64,000 nt of DNA, from contig NZ_CP151726.1 of assembly GCF_038443385.1 (NCBI RefSeq), positions 6,386,001-6,450,000 on the forward strand. Reading direction: 5' to 3'. Position 1 is the first letter of the stretch. Each line of letters starts with the position of its first letter. Made by a program: the position numbers and the translations under genes. This stretch comes from Stieleria varia (lineage in GTDB: Bacteria; Planctomycetota; Planctomycetia; Pirellulales; Pirellulaceae). Below the pieces are notes generated by a model. The model did no database searches and was not told where the DNA came from. It saw only the letters and a program-made list of their open reading frames with translations. Positions 1-9,721 of this stretch are shown here, one piece after another.

Positions 1-2
1 AC

Positions 3-569
3 GCACAACGGGAGTTGCTCTCCGATCGCCCCCGGAAATCTTGGGAAACCGTCAGATCAAATATGAACGACGCCTTCGACAAAAAATCGCCTGCCACGAA
101 AAACGAAGACATACAATCCGCCCCAGACTCGCGATCACCGTTTCGCGACGAGTCTCTGCAACTACTTGCCAACGGAAAACTCAAATACTCTCGCGATGGC
201 AGCACGATCCAGGTCTCGATTCCGATGAGCGTTACCGATCAATTCGAAGTCATCGAGACGTTCAACCACTACGTCAAGCTGCAGGAAAACTACCTCACCA
301 ACTCGCACTCCTTGGCCGCTCATGTCATCCGGACCGCCCGGTTGTCCAAAGCCGGCGGTGAGCTACAGGTTGAGATCAAACTGGATCAACAGAGCGATTC
401 ACCGAATTTCTCCCAAGCGACGAGCAACACCTGGATTGGGCCTGCTCCCAAGGGCAGGCCTTATCTTTCTCAACGGGAGTGCCTGTCGCTGCTGCAGAAG
501 CGTGGAGTGCCGGTTCGCACCGACCTCACTCGCCAACAGGTTGTCTCACGCTGGAACGAAGGTCGCTGA
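3..569 (+). CDS. Unknown protein, 5' end outside the window
   Basis: The frame is open from the first complete codon at base 3, so the gene probably starts upstream; an ATG at base 63 is the first one inside the window. The protein is hydrophilic and mixed-charge, with no signal peptide or membrane segment. The C-terminal 50 residues, which contain GPAPKGRPYLSQRECLSLL, look like a compact helix-turn-helix-sized unit, but I recognise no family. It ends 99 bases before the end of the convergent yhaN-like gene. Function cannot be assigned. Confidence 0.5.
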   Translation, partial: AQRELLSDRPRKSWETVRSNMNDAFDKKSPATKNEDIQSAPDSRSPFRDESLQLLANGKLKYSRDGSTIQVSIPMSVTDQFEVIETFNHYVKLQENYLTNSHSLAAHVIRTARLSKAGGELQVEIKLDQQSDSPNFSQATSNTWIGPAPKGRPYLSQRECLSLLQKRGVPVRTDLTRQQVVSRWNEGR

Positions 570-581
570 TCGCGGGCAGTC

Positions 582-611
582 CGTTGACACCGGCTCCGTT
601 GACACCGGCTC
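582..611. repeat. Tandem 15-bp duplication
   Basis: The 15-mer CGTTGACACCGGCTC occurs twice head to tail just after the stop codon of the first gene, in the gap before the convergent yhaN-like gene. It is probably slippage and has no visible role. Confidence 0.6.
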
Positions 612-667
612 CCTTTGAACTGGCAGCCGAAAGGAGGTGACAGTGAACTGTGAGGGCTTCACATTGT

Positions 668-3600
668 TTATCCTGCGATTCGATGAAAGTGAACTTCATC
701 CGGTCCAAGACAGTCTTGTGCCAGTTGCACCAAGTGTTCGTGGTGAGTGAACAGGATCACCTGAGTCCGCAACGAAAGCGACGAAAACCGACGCAAGGCG
801 GCGGAGGTTCGTTCGTCATCCAACTGAATCAGGCAGTCGTCGATCACAACCGGGACGGTCTTTCCACCGGAAAGCTGATGTTCCAACGAAGCCAGCCGCA
901 TGGCCAAATACAATGCGTCGGCGGTTCCCAGACTCATGTGTTCTACGGCCACCAAAGTTTCCGAGTCGTCGCCTGCTGCTTGACTGGCTTGAACTCCGTG
1001 CAGTTGCGACTTGCCGCTGTTGTCATACTCGGCGCGTAAACTGGAGTAACGGCCGCATGTCAAATCACGGAACGCTTCGCACGCGATTTTTAGCACCGGG
1101 CTCTCATTCTCGCTTCGGTAGTGATCGATCGCCCGTTGCAAAATCATCGCTGCAATCTTCAGCCTTGCGTACTTCTGCGCCTCTCGATCGAAACGCCCAC
1201 TCAAGAACTGGATCGTTTGATTCAGTTCCGCTGCCGTATCGCCACCGTCTACAAGCGCGATCTCTCGTTTGATGACTCCCAATTCCTGCTGAACCGACTC
1301 CATCTCCGGGACCAGTTGGGCAAGTTTTGCATCAAGCTCGACCAGTTCTTGATCCAAAGATTCCAAATCCTGTGATTCAACTTCAACGGCAAACGCGGTT
1401 AGCGATTCGCTTCCCGCGACCATCATCAACTGTTTTTCAGCGGTCGCCAGTTCGCTCGCCGCTCTTTGCTTGTCCCGAGATCGTTCCTCCATCGCAGGCA
1501 ACTCGTCGATCTCTGTCACCCCGGCTTCTTTGCACAGTTCACGCAACTGCACATTGGCGCGATCCAGACCCGTGATCACTTCTTCAAGCTTTTTCGTCAG
1601 TCCGTCACGTTGTCCGACCAAACGAAGGTGTTCAGCGGCGGCCAGTTTTGCGTCTTGGAGCCTTCGATGCAATTGATTTGCCAAGTCAGCAACGGGAACA
1701 CCAGTGGCGGTATCGAGGGACAGTAGGCGATGGATACTGTTCACGCGAGCGGTGAACGCGTCCGCGTCGGAGTCGATGGAATGGATCCGTCCGATGACGA
1801 TGTCGCGTTCCCGCTTCTCCTCTCGAATCTTGGCAATCTTTTGCAATCGAGCGCTGATGGCACTCGGACTCTGATCACGCTGTCCGGAAAAAGACTCGGT
1901 GGCTTGATTCCAGTCGGCATCCCATTGCTCGCGTTGCTTTTCGCTCGCAGCCAACGCGGACTCGGCGTTGGGCAATTCCTCGACGGTTTCTTTACGTCTG
2001 CGTTTCAGATCGTCCAAGCGGCGTGCGGAGTCCATCAACTCAGACTTGATCTGTTGTGCGACATCGTGCAACGCTTCCAAATTCATCTCGCCCAGTGCAT
2101 CGTTTGATTCGGCACCGACGACTGACGTGACGGGCATCGCGGACATCGCGATCTCCAGGATCGATGCCAAACGACGAGCCGTTCGCTTGATCTTGGACTG
2201 AGCCGCGTCTTGCTTGGACCGACATTGGTTCAACGAATCATACTTGTCGCACAACGCCTGATGCGTTGCGATCCACTTTCTCATCTGTCGCGGCGATTCG
2301 GCACGGATTCCGCATGCTTTCCACAGCTCTTGCCATCGCCCGTGTGTCTCTCGAACCACTGACTCGGATTCCTCGACGGCTTGCGCGGCCGATGTCAGTT
2401 TCCCCTCCAACAACACCAGTTCGCGTTGCACTGTCGCACGCTGGGCGACTTGTTGGTGATGCGCCCTGATGGTATCGACGGTCAAATCAGCTTCCCGCGT
2501 CTGGACCTTCAGAGATCGAGCTCGCTGACGCACTTCCTGAGCATTTTCAGCGACCGACTCCATTGCGTCGATAGATTCATCTCTCAGTCGCCGTTGTTCG
2601 GCTAACTCCGCCTCTGTCGGCAGCGTTTGCTCGGAATGCAATTGCGCCAGCGTGGAAAGTGCATCGCGCTGTTGATCGAGTAACCGCTGGCGTTCAGCGA
2701 TCGCCGCATCTCGATTCCGTTCGCAGTGGGCGATCGCCGTGTCATGATCATCGACTTCTGCCAGTGACGCGATGCGTCGCTCGACTGCGTCCTGCAATTC
2801 AATGTCGGCGAGCCCCAATTCGACCATCAGCCGTCGGCACTCCGACTGCAGCTCATCACACTCCAATTTCCATTGTTCGGCGGCGGCGAGCATTGCGTCG
2901 GGTGCTCCGATATCGCTCAAGACGGAATCGATCATTTGCGGATCGCCGGCCATTGGCGTCCGTTCCAGTTCGTCGTCCAGATCAGCCAGTCGCTTACGCA
3001 GCATTTCAACTCGCTGACGCTCGTCTTTCTCTTTCTCTCTCAGCCGTTTGTACTCACCGGCCAGTTCGTTGATGCTGGCCTGGGTGGCATCACTGACATG
3101 CACCTTTGCGATTGCCTCGTCAATCTCCTGCTGAGTCGCTTTGTCGTCCAGTTGAATGTCCAAATCTTTCAAGTGCTCTCGCAGGTGGCGATTGAGAGTA
3201 TGCACCCGTTTTTTGAGCACGGATTGGTCAGTGGATGCCGCCTGACGAGCAGCGATCTCTTGGAACAGCGAAACAATTTCCTTTTCGTGGTCGATGATCT
3301 CGGGGTGAACATGTGTCAATTCAAGCTGCCGTTCCAACTCCGCCAGATCAGCTTTCATGCCCGCGACACGCTGTTCAAAATCTTCGCGATCACGCAATGC
3401 TTCGCGACGCCGTGCGGCAAAGTCCTCGTCCAACGCGGCAACGTCGCCCAACTCAGCCAATCGCTGTGATTGACGTCGCCAGATCGGGACCACACCTGCC
3501 GCGCTGCGGAAACCCTGCAACTGTTCTCTACGTCGTTGGCAGCGAACGTGCTCTACGGCAAGCCGCTTGGCCTTGCCTTCGAAATCGACTCGACGCTGAA

Positions 3601-4231
3601 CCAATTGTTTGTATTCAGCCGGCATGACTTGCGATTCACGCAACTTTTTTCGTTTCTCGTCCAGCTCACTCAGCAAAACATTCAATACCGGTTTACGGGC
3701 ATTGGACGCAAACAATTCTTTGCACTCATTTTCGAGCTGCGATTGAATCGCCTTGAGCTGGCCAACGCCGGCACCGGCGCTGAACAGGATCTCGCCCAGC
3801 TCCCCCTTGCTATCCAAGATCGCTTTTCCGCCGGCGACAAGCTGATCATGCGAAAGCCCGAATCGGTGATGAAACGCTTCTTCGTCGATTCCCCCGAGCA
3901 TTTGTTGCAGGAGCGTTTCATCGACCGGTGACTTGTCGTCCGCGGCGTGCAGTTTCTGCTTTCCGCGTTTTCGTCGGACGACAGACAATTCCGTCCCATC
4001 AACATCGATCAGCTTGCCACCCACACGCATGCGTACGGAGTCGTGAAGGTAGTCATCCGTGCTGCGGCTCGGGATGCCGAACAGCAGTGAGCTGATCGCC
4101 CGCATGCATGTGGACTTTCCGGATTCGTTGGGTCCGTAGATGAGATGAAACCGTCGCGGGCCAGCAGACAGATCCAAGGAAACGTCGGTGAACTGCCCAA
4201 ACGCCTTCAAGTCCAATCGTTCAATGATCAT
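668..4231 (-). CDS. SbcC/Rad50-like ATPase, YhaN type
   Basis: The 1,187-residue protein has SMC/Rad50 architecture. An N-terminal ATPase half-site carries the Walker A GPNESGKST at residues 33-41. Long charged coiled-coil stretches fill the middle. The C-terminal half carries an ABC-signature-like MSLGTADALY and a Walker B followed by DDERT. In the family, an SbcC-like ATPase bridges DNA ends and controls an SbcD-like nuclease. The start ATG overlaps the stop of the upstream phosphoesterase gene by four bases (ATGA), so the two are translationally coupled. The closest family description I know is YhaN (AAA_27); I see no zinc-hook CxxC in the coiled coil, which separates it from classical SbcC/Rad50. 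The biochemical role is inferred from the family. Confidence 0.85.
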   Translation of the reverse strand: MIIERLDLKAFGQFTDVSLDLSAGPRRFHLIYGPNESGKSTCMRAISSLLFGIPSRSTDDYLHDSVRMRVGGKLIDVDGTELSVVRRKRGKQKLHAADDKSPVDETLLQQMLGGIDEEAFHHRFGLSHDQLVAGGKAILDSKGELGEILFSAGAGVGQLKAIQSQLENECKELFASNARKPVLNVLLSELDEKRKKLRESQVMPAEYKQLVQRRVDFEGKAKRLAVEHVRCQRRREQLQGFRSAAGVVPIWRRQSQRLAELGDVAALDEDFAARRREALRDREDFEQRVAGMKADLAELERQLELTHVHPEIIDHEKEIVSLFQEIAARQAASTDQSVLKKRVHTLNRHLREHLKDLDIQLDDKATQQEIDEAIAKVHVSDATQASINELAGEYKRLREKEKDERQRVEMLRKRLADLDDELERTPMAGDPQMIDSVLSDIGAPDAMLAAAEQWKLECDELQSECRRLMVELGLADIELQDAVERRIASLAEVDDHDTAIAHCERNRDAAIAERQRLLDQQRDALSTLAQLHSEQTLPTEAELAEQRRLRDESIDAMESVAENAQEVRQRARSLKVQTREADLTVDTIRAHHQQVAQRATVQRELVLLEGKLTSAAQAVEESESVVRETHGRWQELWKACGIRAESPRQMRKWIATHQALCDKYDSLNQCRSKQDAAQSKIKRTARRLASILEIAMSAMPVTSVVGAESNDALGEMNLEALHDVAQQIKSELMDSARRLDDLKRRRKETVEELPNAESALAASEKQREQWDADWNQATESFSGQRDQSPSAISARLQKIAKIREEKRERDIVIGRIHSIDSDADAFTARVNSIHRLLSLDTATGVPVADLANQLHRRLQDAKLAAAEHLRLVGQRDGLTKKLEEVITGLDRANVQLRELCKEAGVTEIDELPAMEERSRDKQRAASELATAEKQLMMVAGSESLTAFAVEVESQDLESLDQELVELDAKLAQLVPEMESVQQELGVIKREIALVDGGDTAAELNQTIQFLSGRFDREAQKYARLKIAAMILQRAIDHYRSENESPVLKIACEAFRDLTCGRYSSLRAEYDNSGKSQLHGVQASQAAGDDSETLVAVEHMSLGTADALYLAMRLASLEHQLSGGKTVPVVIDDCLIQLDDERTSAALRRFSSLSLRTQVILFTHHEHLVQLAQDCLGPDEVHFHRIAG

Positions 4232-5538
4232 CGTTTTGCCTCACTGGTGTGTCCGTCCGCTGCTGCGTCCATTCTCGCCATGACATCCGCCGTGGCGGAC
4301 TCCAATAGCTGGCTCATCCACTGCTTGTCGTCCACGGGAAAAGCCGCGTCGTCGTCACTGCCGCGAAGCTCCTTGGGCAGTTTCTTCATCAGCCCCTCCA
4401 GTTCACTCGTGATGATTTCCGGCAAGTCCTCATCGTCGCCGAGCGACCGTAGAACATGATTCAAGCTTTCCATGGGTCCCTCCAGATCCACGCTGACCGA
4501 GCGATTGGTCGGTGCTGTCGTTCGGACACGCAAATCCTCCAGCCAGACTTCGCCAGCACCATGCGCCACACTGATGGCTTGCAGATCTGCGACCAAGTTC
4601 GCCTGATTTTGATGCAACTTCATGTGCAACGGTGACTCACCGATCAGGCGAACACGCGGAATCAGCAAACGCCCATCGGCGGTCTCCAATCGCTCCGTGA
4701 TCCAGTCTTGATAGGAATCCAACACTTCGTCCTGCTGAGTCATGGCGGTGACATCAATTTGGCATTCAAACCAACGCAACACGTCCAGTGAATGAAACTG
4801 GTATTCGCATTGGTTCTTTGAGTCGACATCGATGATGACGCAGCCTTTCTCGCCCTGCTCGCGAATGTGTCGGCCTTGGATGTTGCCACTAAAGACGATC
4901 GGTGGTCCGTCACCGATTTTCAAATCCGCTCGGGTGTGAATGTGGCCCAAGGCCCAGTAGTCGTATCCTTTGTCTGTCAATTGAGCGGCCGTGCAAGGCG
5001 CGTAGTTGCCGTGCACCGAATCGCCTTCGAGTCCGGTGTGCAGCAATCCCAAATTGAATAGTCCAGAAACTGGATCGGGATACTTGGCCGCCAAATTGCG
5101 TTTCTCCGCCCGAGAACGAAACGACATTCCGTGAACGACAATTCCCAGTGGCTCAAAGAATCGAGACTCGGCGGCATCATGTGATAGAAAGATCTCGCTG
5201 CCATCGGGGTTGCTTGGCAGAGGCAAGGAGCTGGTCATCAGATTTGCCGCATCGTGATTGCCTCGAATCACCAACATAGGAATCCCGGCACGAACCAAAG
5301 TTGAAGCTTGTTCGACGAATGCGAGTCCCGTGTTCTGGTCAGTCCAGTCGCCGTCGTACAAGTCGCCTGCGATGACGACCAAGTCGACGTTTTCGGAGAT
5401 CGCCAGTTCGGTCAAATTACGTAGTGCCGCGCGAGTCGCACTGCGAATGCGCTGCACAGGTGCATGATCGTAGCGATCCAGTTTCTGAAGCGGGCTGTCC
5501 AAATGAATGTCCGCGGCATGCAAGATCTTGCGAGTCAC
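4228..5538 (-). CDS. SbcD/Mre11-like metallophosphoesterase, YhaO type
   Basis: This is a calcineurin-like phosphoesterase of about 436 residues with the full series of metal-binding motifs: DIHLD near the N-terminus, GDLYDG near residue 60, RGNHD near 96 and ALGHIHT near 200. The C-terminal third is acidic and family-specific. SbcD-like proteins are Mn-dependent nucleases acting with their SbcC partner on DNA ends and hairpins. I prefer the GTG at 5538; a TTG lies directly upstream at 5541, and GGAAAA upstream can serve as a weak ribosome site. It is the first gene of a two-gene operon with the YhaN-like ATPase. Family assignment is firm, substrate is inferred. Confidence 0.87.
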   Translation of the reverse strand: MTRKILHAADIHLDSPLQKLDRYDHAPVQRIRSATRAALRNLTELAISENVDLVVIAGDLYDGDWTDQNTGLAFVEQASTLVRAGIPMLVIRGNHDAANLMTSSLPLPSNPDGSEIFLSHDAAESRFFEPLGIVVHGMSFRSRAEKRNLAAKYPDPVSGLFNLGLLHTGLEGDSVHGNYAPCTAAQLTDKGYDYWALGHIHTRADLKIGDGPPIVFSGNIQGRHIREQGEKGCVIIDVDSKNQCEYQFHSLDVLRWFECQIDVTAMTQQDEVLDSYQDWITERLETADGRLLIPRVRLIGESPLHMKLHQNQANLVADLQAISVAHGAGEVWLEDLRVRTTAPTNRSVSVDLEGPMESLNHVLRSLGDDEDLPEIITSELEGLMKKLPKELRGSDDDAAFPVDDKQWMSQLLESATADVMARMDAAADGHTSEAKR

Positions 5539-5729
5539 CAAAACGTTTTTCCAAAAATCTGGGGTCTAAGAGTGTTTGTCACGAGAAAGCATCCAACCGA
5601 CGTTACCAACGGGAACTGTTGCGGGGGGGAGGCTGGTGAACTATCTTTCATGCGGCGTCTGAATGCGGAGCGGAGCGTGTTGTCGTCAGACCTTTCATTT
5701 TCAGTTCCAATTCAATACGGAGATCTGAC

Positions 5730-7109
5730 ATGAGCTTGATGGCTCGCATCTGTTTTTGCATCGTAGTTTCTACGGCTTCTCTTTGTTCCGCCCAGCAAAT
5801 CGCAGTCAAGAATCAGATTATTGTCATCAAAGACGAAGCAAAACTCTATCTCGACGATGAGGTTCAAAGCAAAGTCAGACGTGGGGACATTTTTGAGGTT
5901 CTGGAAGTTCAAGGGAATCGGGTAAAGATCAACACCAGCACTCCAAAATGGATCGATCGTGATGACGTTGCAACTGCGGCGTCACTGCGACTAGAGACTC
6001 AAAAAGCGATCGGAGCTGAAGACTATCTTAGCGCTATTGAATCAATCAGCAATGTGTTGCGGCTGGAAAAAGATCGCACATGGTTTGACTACGTCACGCG
6101 AGCCAACATCATTCCAAAAATCGTCCTCAAAGAAAAGGACGCGACGATTGATAAATTGCCGGTTGCCATTAACGCAATGACGCTGGTGATCGAGGATTGG
6201 AAAGAGGCATCGAAACTCGGAGCCCCCGCGCGCAAGTATCTCTCTGACTACATCCTAGCGAATACGGAACGTGGCAACGTTCGCCGCCAGCTCGCCACCC
6301 TTCACGTCAAGCCCTTCACCGTAGCCGATTTGTGTCAAGTTGTGCGTGGCACTCAGGCTACCGGCAAACGTGACTTTGCCAAAGCCGCAGGACTTTACTC
6401 CGAAGCCGCAGAAGACTACGAGGCGATCATCAAGCTGCTCGACGAAAACTCACTGTACATGGGGGCTAGCAACGTCCGAGATCGCTACAAGATTCTAACG
6501 ATGCTTTATCGTCAAGCCGGTGACTGCTATCTCGTTTCCGGTGAACTCGAGAAAGCGGACAGCCATTATCAGCGCTCAATTGAGAGTTCAAAGTCAGATA
6601 AAGGCATCACCGGACACATGGACAACGCCGCGCTCGCCGCATTTGGTCTCGGATTGATCGCGCAGAAAACGAACGATGCAGCAGCCGAGAAAAAATGGTT
6701 TGCTCGAAGCGATGACTTTTCCAAAAACGGCTCTCCCGGACTCTTAGAGGAATTGACCCACTGGAAAAACCCCAAGGCGAAACCGCTACCGGATCCCGCT
6801 TTGCGAAACGATGGTACACGCCAAACGCTGACCGAACAAATCATCAGCGTGCTTGCCGAAGTCAAAGGAATAAACGAAGAAAGAATCAAACCAGACACAG
6901 TGTTGGATGAACTTGGTTTCAAAGGATTTGAGGTGATGAGGGCCGTCTCGATCATCGGCAAACGTGAAGGCGTCTTGATTGGATTGGATGAAATGAAACG
7001 ACACACCGGCTACGACGCGTTTGACGACTTGCCGATCCGGGGCACTCCGAACACGATGACGAAAATGTTTGAGATCGCAAAGGACGAAAAGCCTGAGTAC
7101 GGGAGATGA
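5730..7109 (+). CDS. Secreted SH3/TPR protein with a carrier-protein-like C-terminus
   Basis: A 459-residue protein starting at an ATG preceded by GGAG. Residues 1-21 are a typical signal peptide ending CSAQQ. A small beta-rich region follows (about 25-75; DEVQSKVRRGDIFEVLEVQ and NRVKINTS), resembling bacterial SH3-like domains. The middle is helical, with TPR-like pairs built around YSEAAEDYEAI and YRQAGDCYLVSGELEKADS. The last 90 residues have the pattern of an acyl-carrier protein (ISVLAEVKGI, IKPDTVLDELGF), but the D-S-L phosphopantetheine site reads LGFKGFEV, with no serine. It is therefore likely a binding module and not a functional carrier. It stands alone between two DNA-repair operons, both on the other strand. 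Function unknown. Confidence 0.75.
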   Translation: MSLMARICFCIVVSTASLCSAQQIAVKNQIIVIKDEAKLYLDDEVQSKVRRGDIFEVLEVQGNRVKINTSTPKWIDRDDVATAASLRLETQKAIGAEDYLSAIESISNVLRLEKDRTWFDYVTRANIIPKIVLKEKDATIDKLPVAINAMTLVIEDWKEASKLGAPARKYLSDYILANTERGNVRRQLATLHVKPFTVADLCQVVRGTQATGKRDFAKAAGLYSEAAEDYEAIIKLLDENSLYMGASNVRDRYKILTMLYRQAGDCYLVSGELEKADSHYQRSIESSKSDKGITGHMDNAALAAFGLGLIAQKTNDAAAEKKWFARSDDFSKNGSPGLLEELTHWKNPKAKPLPDPALRNDGTRQTLTEQIISVLAEVKGINEERIKPDTVLDELGFKGFEVMRAVSIIGKREGVLIGLDEMKRHTGYDAFDDLPIRGTPNTMTKMFEIAKDEKPEYGR

Positions 7110-7147
7110 GGAATTCTCGCTCCTCGATATTTTGAGCAACCGACAGC

Positions 7148-9721
7148 TCATTTTGTCGTCCATTCCGGATCGCCCGATTCGTACAGCAACTCGTCGCCTT
7201 CACGCATCGAGGTCTCACAGCCCAGTGACTGATGGATCAGTCCCGCCGGCGACTTGGTGTCGTCTTTCGCCGGGGGCGTGATCAAGTACAACGCTTGCTT
7301 GGCACGAGTCATCGCCACGTACAACAAACACAAGGCTTCGGTGATTTCACCCGCGACATGGCCTCCAAAAGCACGTTGCCACTGGCCGCTCAAAAAATGC
7401 CACGACTTGTTCGAGATATAGCGTGACATCGCGACCGGCGGTTGTCCCAAATGGGGAACGTCGGCAACACACATCGGCGACTGCTTTGCCAATGATCCAT
7501 CGATCTCCGGCAAAAACACTGCGTCAAACTCCAGGCCTTTGGATTTGTGGACCGTCATCACGCGGACCGGAGCCGCTTGTGGACGCTCGACACGTTTTTC
7601 ACCGACCATTCGGACAAAGTCTCGCAAACGCGAGGTCGCATTGGGCTCGTACTGCAACGCCAGTTGCGTCAACTGACGCAGCCTCAGTGTGTCACGGGCA
7701 TCACAGATGGGTGCCAAAACGCCTGCCAAACACTGGACACATTGCGCAAGTCCGGACTCTTGGATGTATTCACGCACCCAAGTCGGTGACATGCCGTCGA
7801 TCTGGCCCAGGGGTGACTGATGCAGATGAAACCACCACCGCCGATCCCCCGGATGCTCCGCCAGCATCAATGCGGACAACACGAGTTCCACCGCGGGCGA
7901 ATCCGTCAGCGGGTTGCCTCCTTCTTGACTGACATCTACTCCCAATTGTTCCAGCTCAAAGATCATCCGACCCACGGTCGCATTGACGCGAGTCAAGACC
8001 GCGATCTTTGCGTGGGGCATGCGTTGGTTCAGCTCCGCGATCCGCTGAGCTGCCAACTGAAAACATGCTCTGCTACGTTCTTGTTTGTCCCCTTCGACTT
8101 TCGGTGATGTCTCAAACCGGACGTAGCCGCTCAAGTCAGGACGCATCGAAACGTGGCTGGGGAATGATTTAGAAAACCGCACAATCGCCTTCGCTTCATG
8201 CATCGACTTCTCAGCCGGATCCGAAAGCCCCGCGTCGTCGGTCAGTGAGTGTCGATGCAAGTTTTGAAAAACATCGTTGACGGTATTCAGAACCACTTGG
8301 CTGCTACGGAAGCTCGCGTTCTGCTCACTTTGGCGCACATTGGGGATCTCGTCAGCGACCGCCTCAAAGATCTCCGCAACACCACCACGCCAACCATAGA
8401 TCGCTTGTTTGGTATCACCGACGCAGAAGAATGATTTGGCGACAGGTTCATCCTCGGAGACAGACGCATCGCTCTCTGTCGACTCGTCCGTCTCCGTCAC
8501 CCGCAACGCCAGAGGCCGAAGCACTTGCCACTGTGCAGGCGATGTGTCTTGAAACTCGTCCAGCAACACATGGTCGATCGCTCCGTCCATGCGACGCGAC
8601 AACGTTGAGCGATCCAGAGACGAAAAAGTGCTCGCCAAACGGATCGCGACATCGTCAAAGCTCAGGACGCGTAAGCTTTCCTTCAATTGACTGATTTGGT
8701 AGTCGTACGCAGACAAGATGTCTGAGGTCGCAACGTTCTGTGATGCCAGCTTGGCCAGCGTGACACTGCGGACAGCGTCGTACAAAACGTCCAAGTACGG
8801 ATCGACTCCTTCGGGCATCTTGGCTTGACCGAATTTGACCACCTGTTTCGTACGACGAGCCTTAGCGATATTGTGAATCAGAGTGTCGTCACTCAACAAA
8901 TCAAACTCGCCACGCTCGATGATGCCCGCGACCGATTCCAGCTTCTGTGGAATTTGCTTGCCCTTTGCCTGGGCGGTTCGCAGCATCCCGGCTGCTTGAG
9001 TCAACGCGGCTTGCTCGGGCAACTTGGGCGCGACCAGTTTGCTCCAAACATCTGGTTTGCACTGTCGTTGAACCGTGTACGCATTTCCGACCACGTTGAG
9101 CAACTCGCGGGCGATCGAGCGTTTGATGTCACCTTTGCCCAGCATCGACAAAACGGTCGTCAGTTCGCCGGGGTCCAAATGGGCGATCACGGCATCGACC
9201 GCACGCTCCTTCAGCCATTCTTCTTCGATCTCATCGGTCAACCGCCAAGCCGGAGGCAATGCCAACTCAAAGGGAAACGAGCGCGCCAGTTGCGTGAACA
9301 GGCTGTCCAGGGTGCAAATCCGCAAGCGGTGAATGTTAGCCACCAAGCGGTGCAGCAACTGCAGGCAAATGCTGTGTGGCAGCGTTTCGATGCCGACCTG
9401 CTGACGTAGTTTTGCCAATTCGCCGGCGTCCGTTGATGCTTTGGCGAGCGTGACGAGCACACGATCCAGGATCTCGCCCGCCGCTTTGCGAGTGAACGTG
9501 GTGGCAAGGATGGTTTCGGGAGCACCTCCTTGGATCAAGATCTGCAGCAGCCGTGCAGTCAATCGATAAGTCTTTCCCGTTCCAGCAGATGCACGCACCA
9601 GGATCGGTGGCAACGTTCCGTCTCGGAATAATTCGCCGGTGTCGGATTTCATATCGCACTCGTCGGACGCCCCGATTCGGGGGCGGTTGGTTTTGGTACT
9701 GGTCACAGCGCTGGCATTCAT
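7148..9721 (-). CDS. addA: UvrD/Rep-family helicase, AddA/RecB-like, without nuclease domain
   Basis: Superfamily 1 helicase of 857 residues. Walker A ASAGTGKT is at residues 44-51, followed by the AddA/RecB-type TTFTRKAAGEI. Motif II is DEFQDTSPAQW, near residue 390. Motif V is VHKSKGLEFDAVFLPEI, and motif VI is LYVAMTRAKQALY close to the C-terminus. True AddA is about 1,200 residues and ends in a RecB-type nuclease; here the protein stops some 40 residues after motif VI, so that nuclease is missing. The start ATG shares one base with the stop of the upstream nuclease gene (TGATG), implying coupled translation of a two-subunit helicase-nuclease for double-strand-break resection. The gene symbol is by analogy. 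Confidence 0.85.
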   Translation of the reverse strand: MNASAVTSTKTNRPRIGASDECDMKSDTGELFRDGTLPPILVRASAGTGKTYRLTARLLQILIQGGAPETILATTFTRKAAGEILDRVLVTLAKASTDAGELAKLRQQVGIETLPHSICLQLLHRLVANIHRLRICTLDSLFTQLARSFPFELALPPAWRLTDEIEEEWLKERAVDAVIAHLDPGELTTVLSMLGKGDIKRSIARELLNVVGNAYTVQRQCKPDVWSKLVAPKLPEQAALTQAAGMLRTAQAKGKQIPQKLESVAGIIERGEFDLLSDDTLIHNIAKARRTKQVVKFGQAKMPEGVDPYLDVLYDAVRSVTLAKLASQNVATSDILSAYDYQISQLKESLRVLSFDDVAIRLASTFSSLDRSTLSRRMDGAIDHVLLDEFQDTSPAQWQVLRPLALRVTETDESTESDASVSEDEPVAKSFFCVGDTKQAIYGWRGGVAEIFEAVADEIPNVRQSEQNASFRSSQVVLNTVNDVFQNLHRHSLTDDAGLSDPAEKSMHEAKAIVRFSKSFPSHVSMRPDLSGYVRFETSPKVEGDKQERSRACFQLAAQRIAELNQRMPHAKIAVLTRVNATVGRMIFELEQLGVDVSQEGGNPLTDSPAVELVLSALMLAEHPGDRRWWFHLHQSPLGQIDGMSPTWVREYIQESGLAQCVQCLAGVLAPICDARDTLRLRQLTQLALQYEPNATSRLRDFVRMVGEKRVERPQAAPVRVMTVHKSKGLEFDAVFLPEIDGSLAKQSPMCVADVPHLGQPPVAMSRYISNKSWHFLSGQWQRAFGGHVAGEITEALCLLYVAMTRAKQALYLITPPAKDDTKSPAGLIHQSLGCETSMREGDELLYESGDPEWTTK

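Noticed and set aside
2873-3469. A 198-codon plus-strand frame inside the YhaN-like gene
   Set aside because: It lies opposite a coiled-coil coding region and has no recognisable motif; it arises from antisense codon bias.
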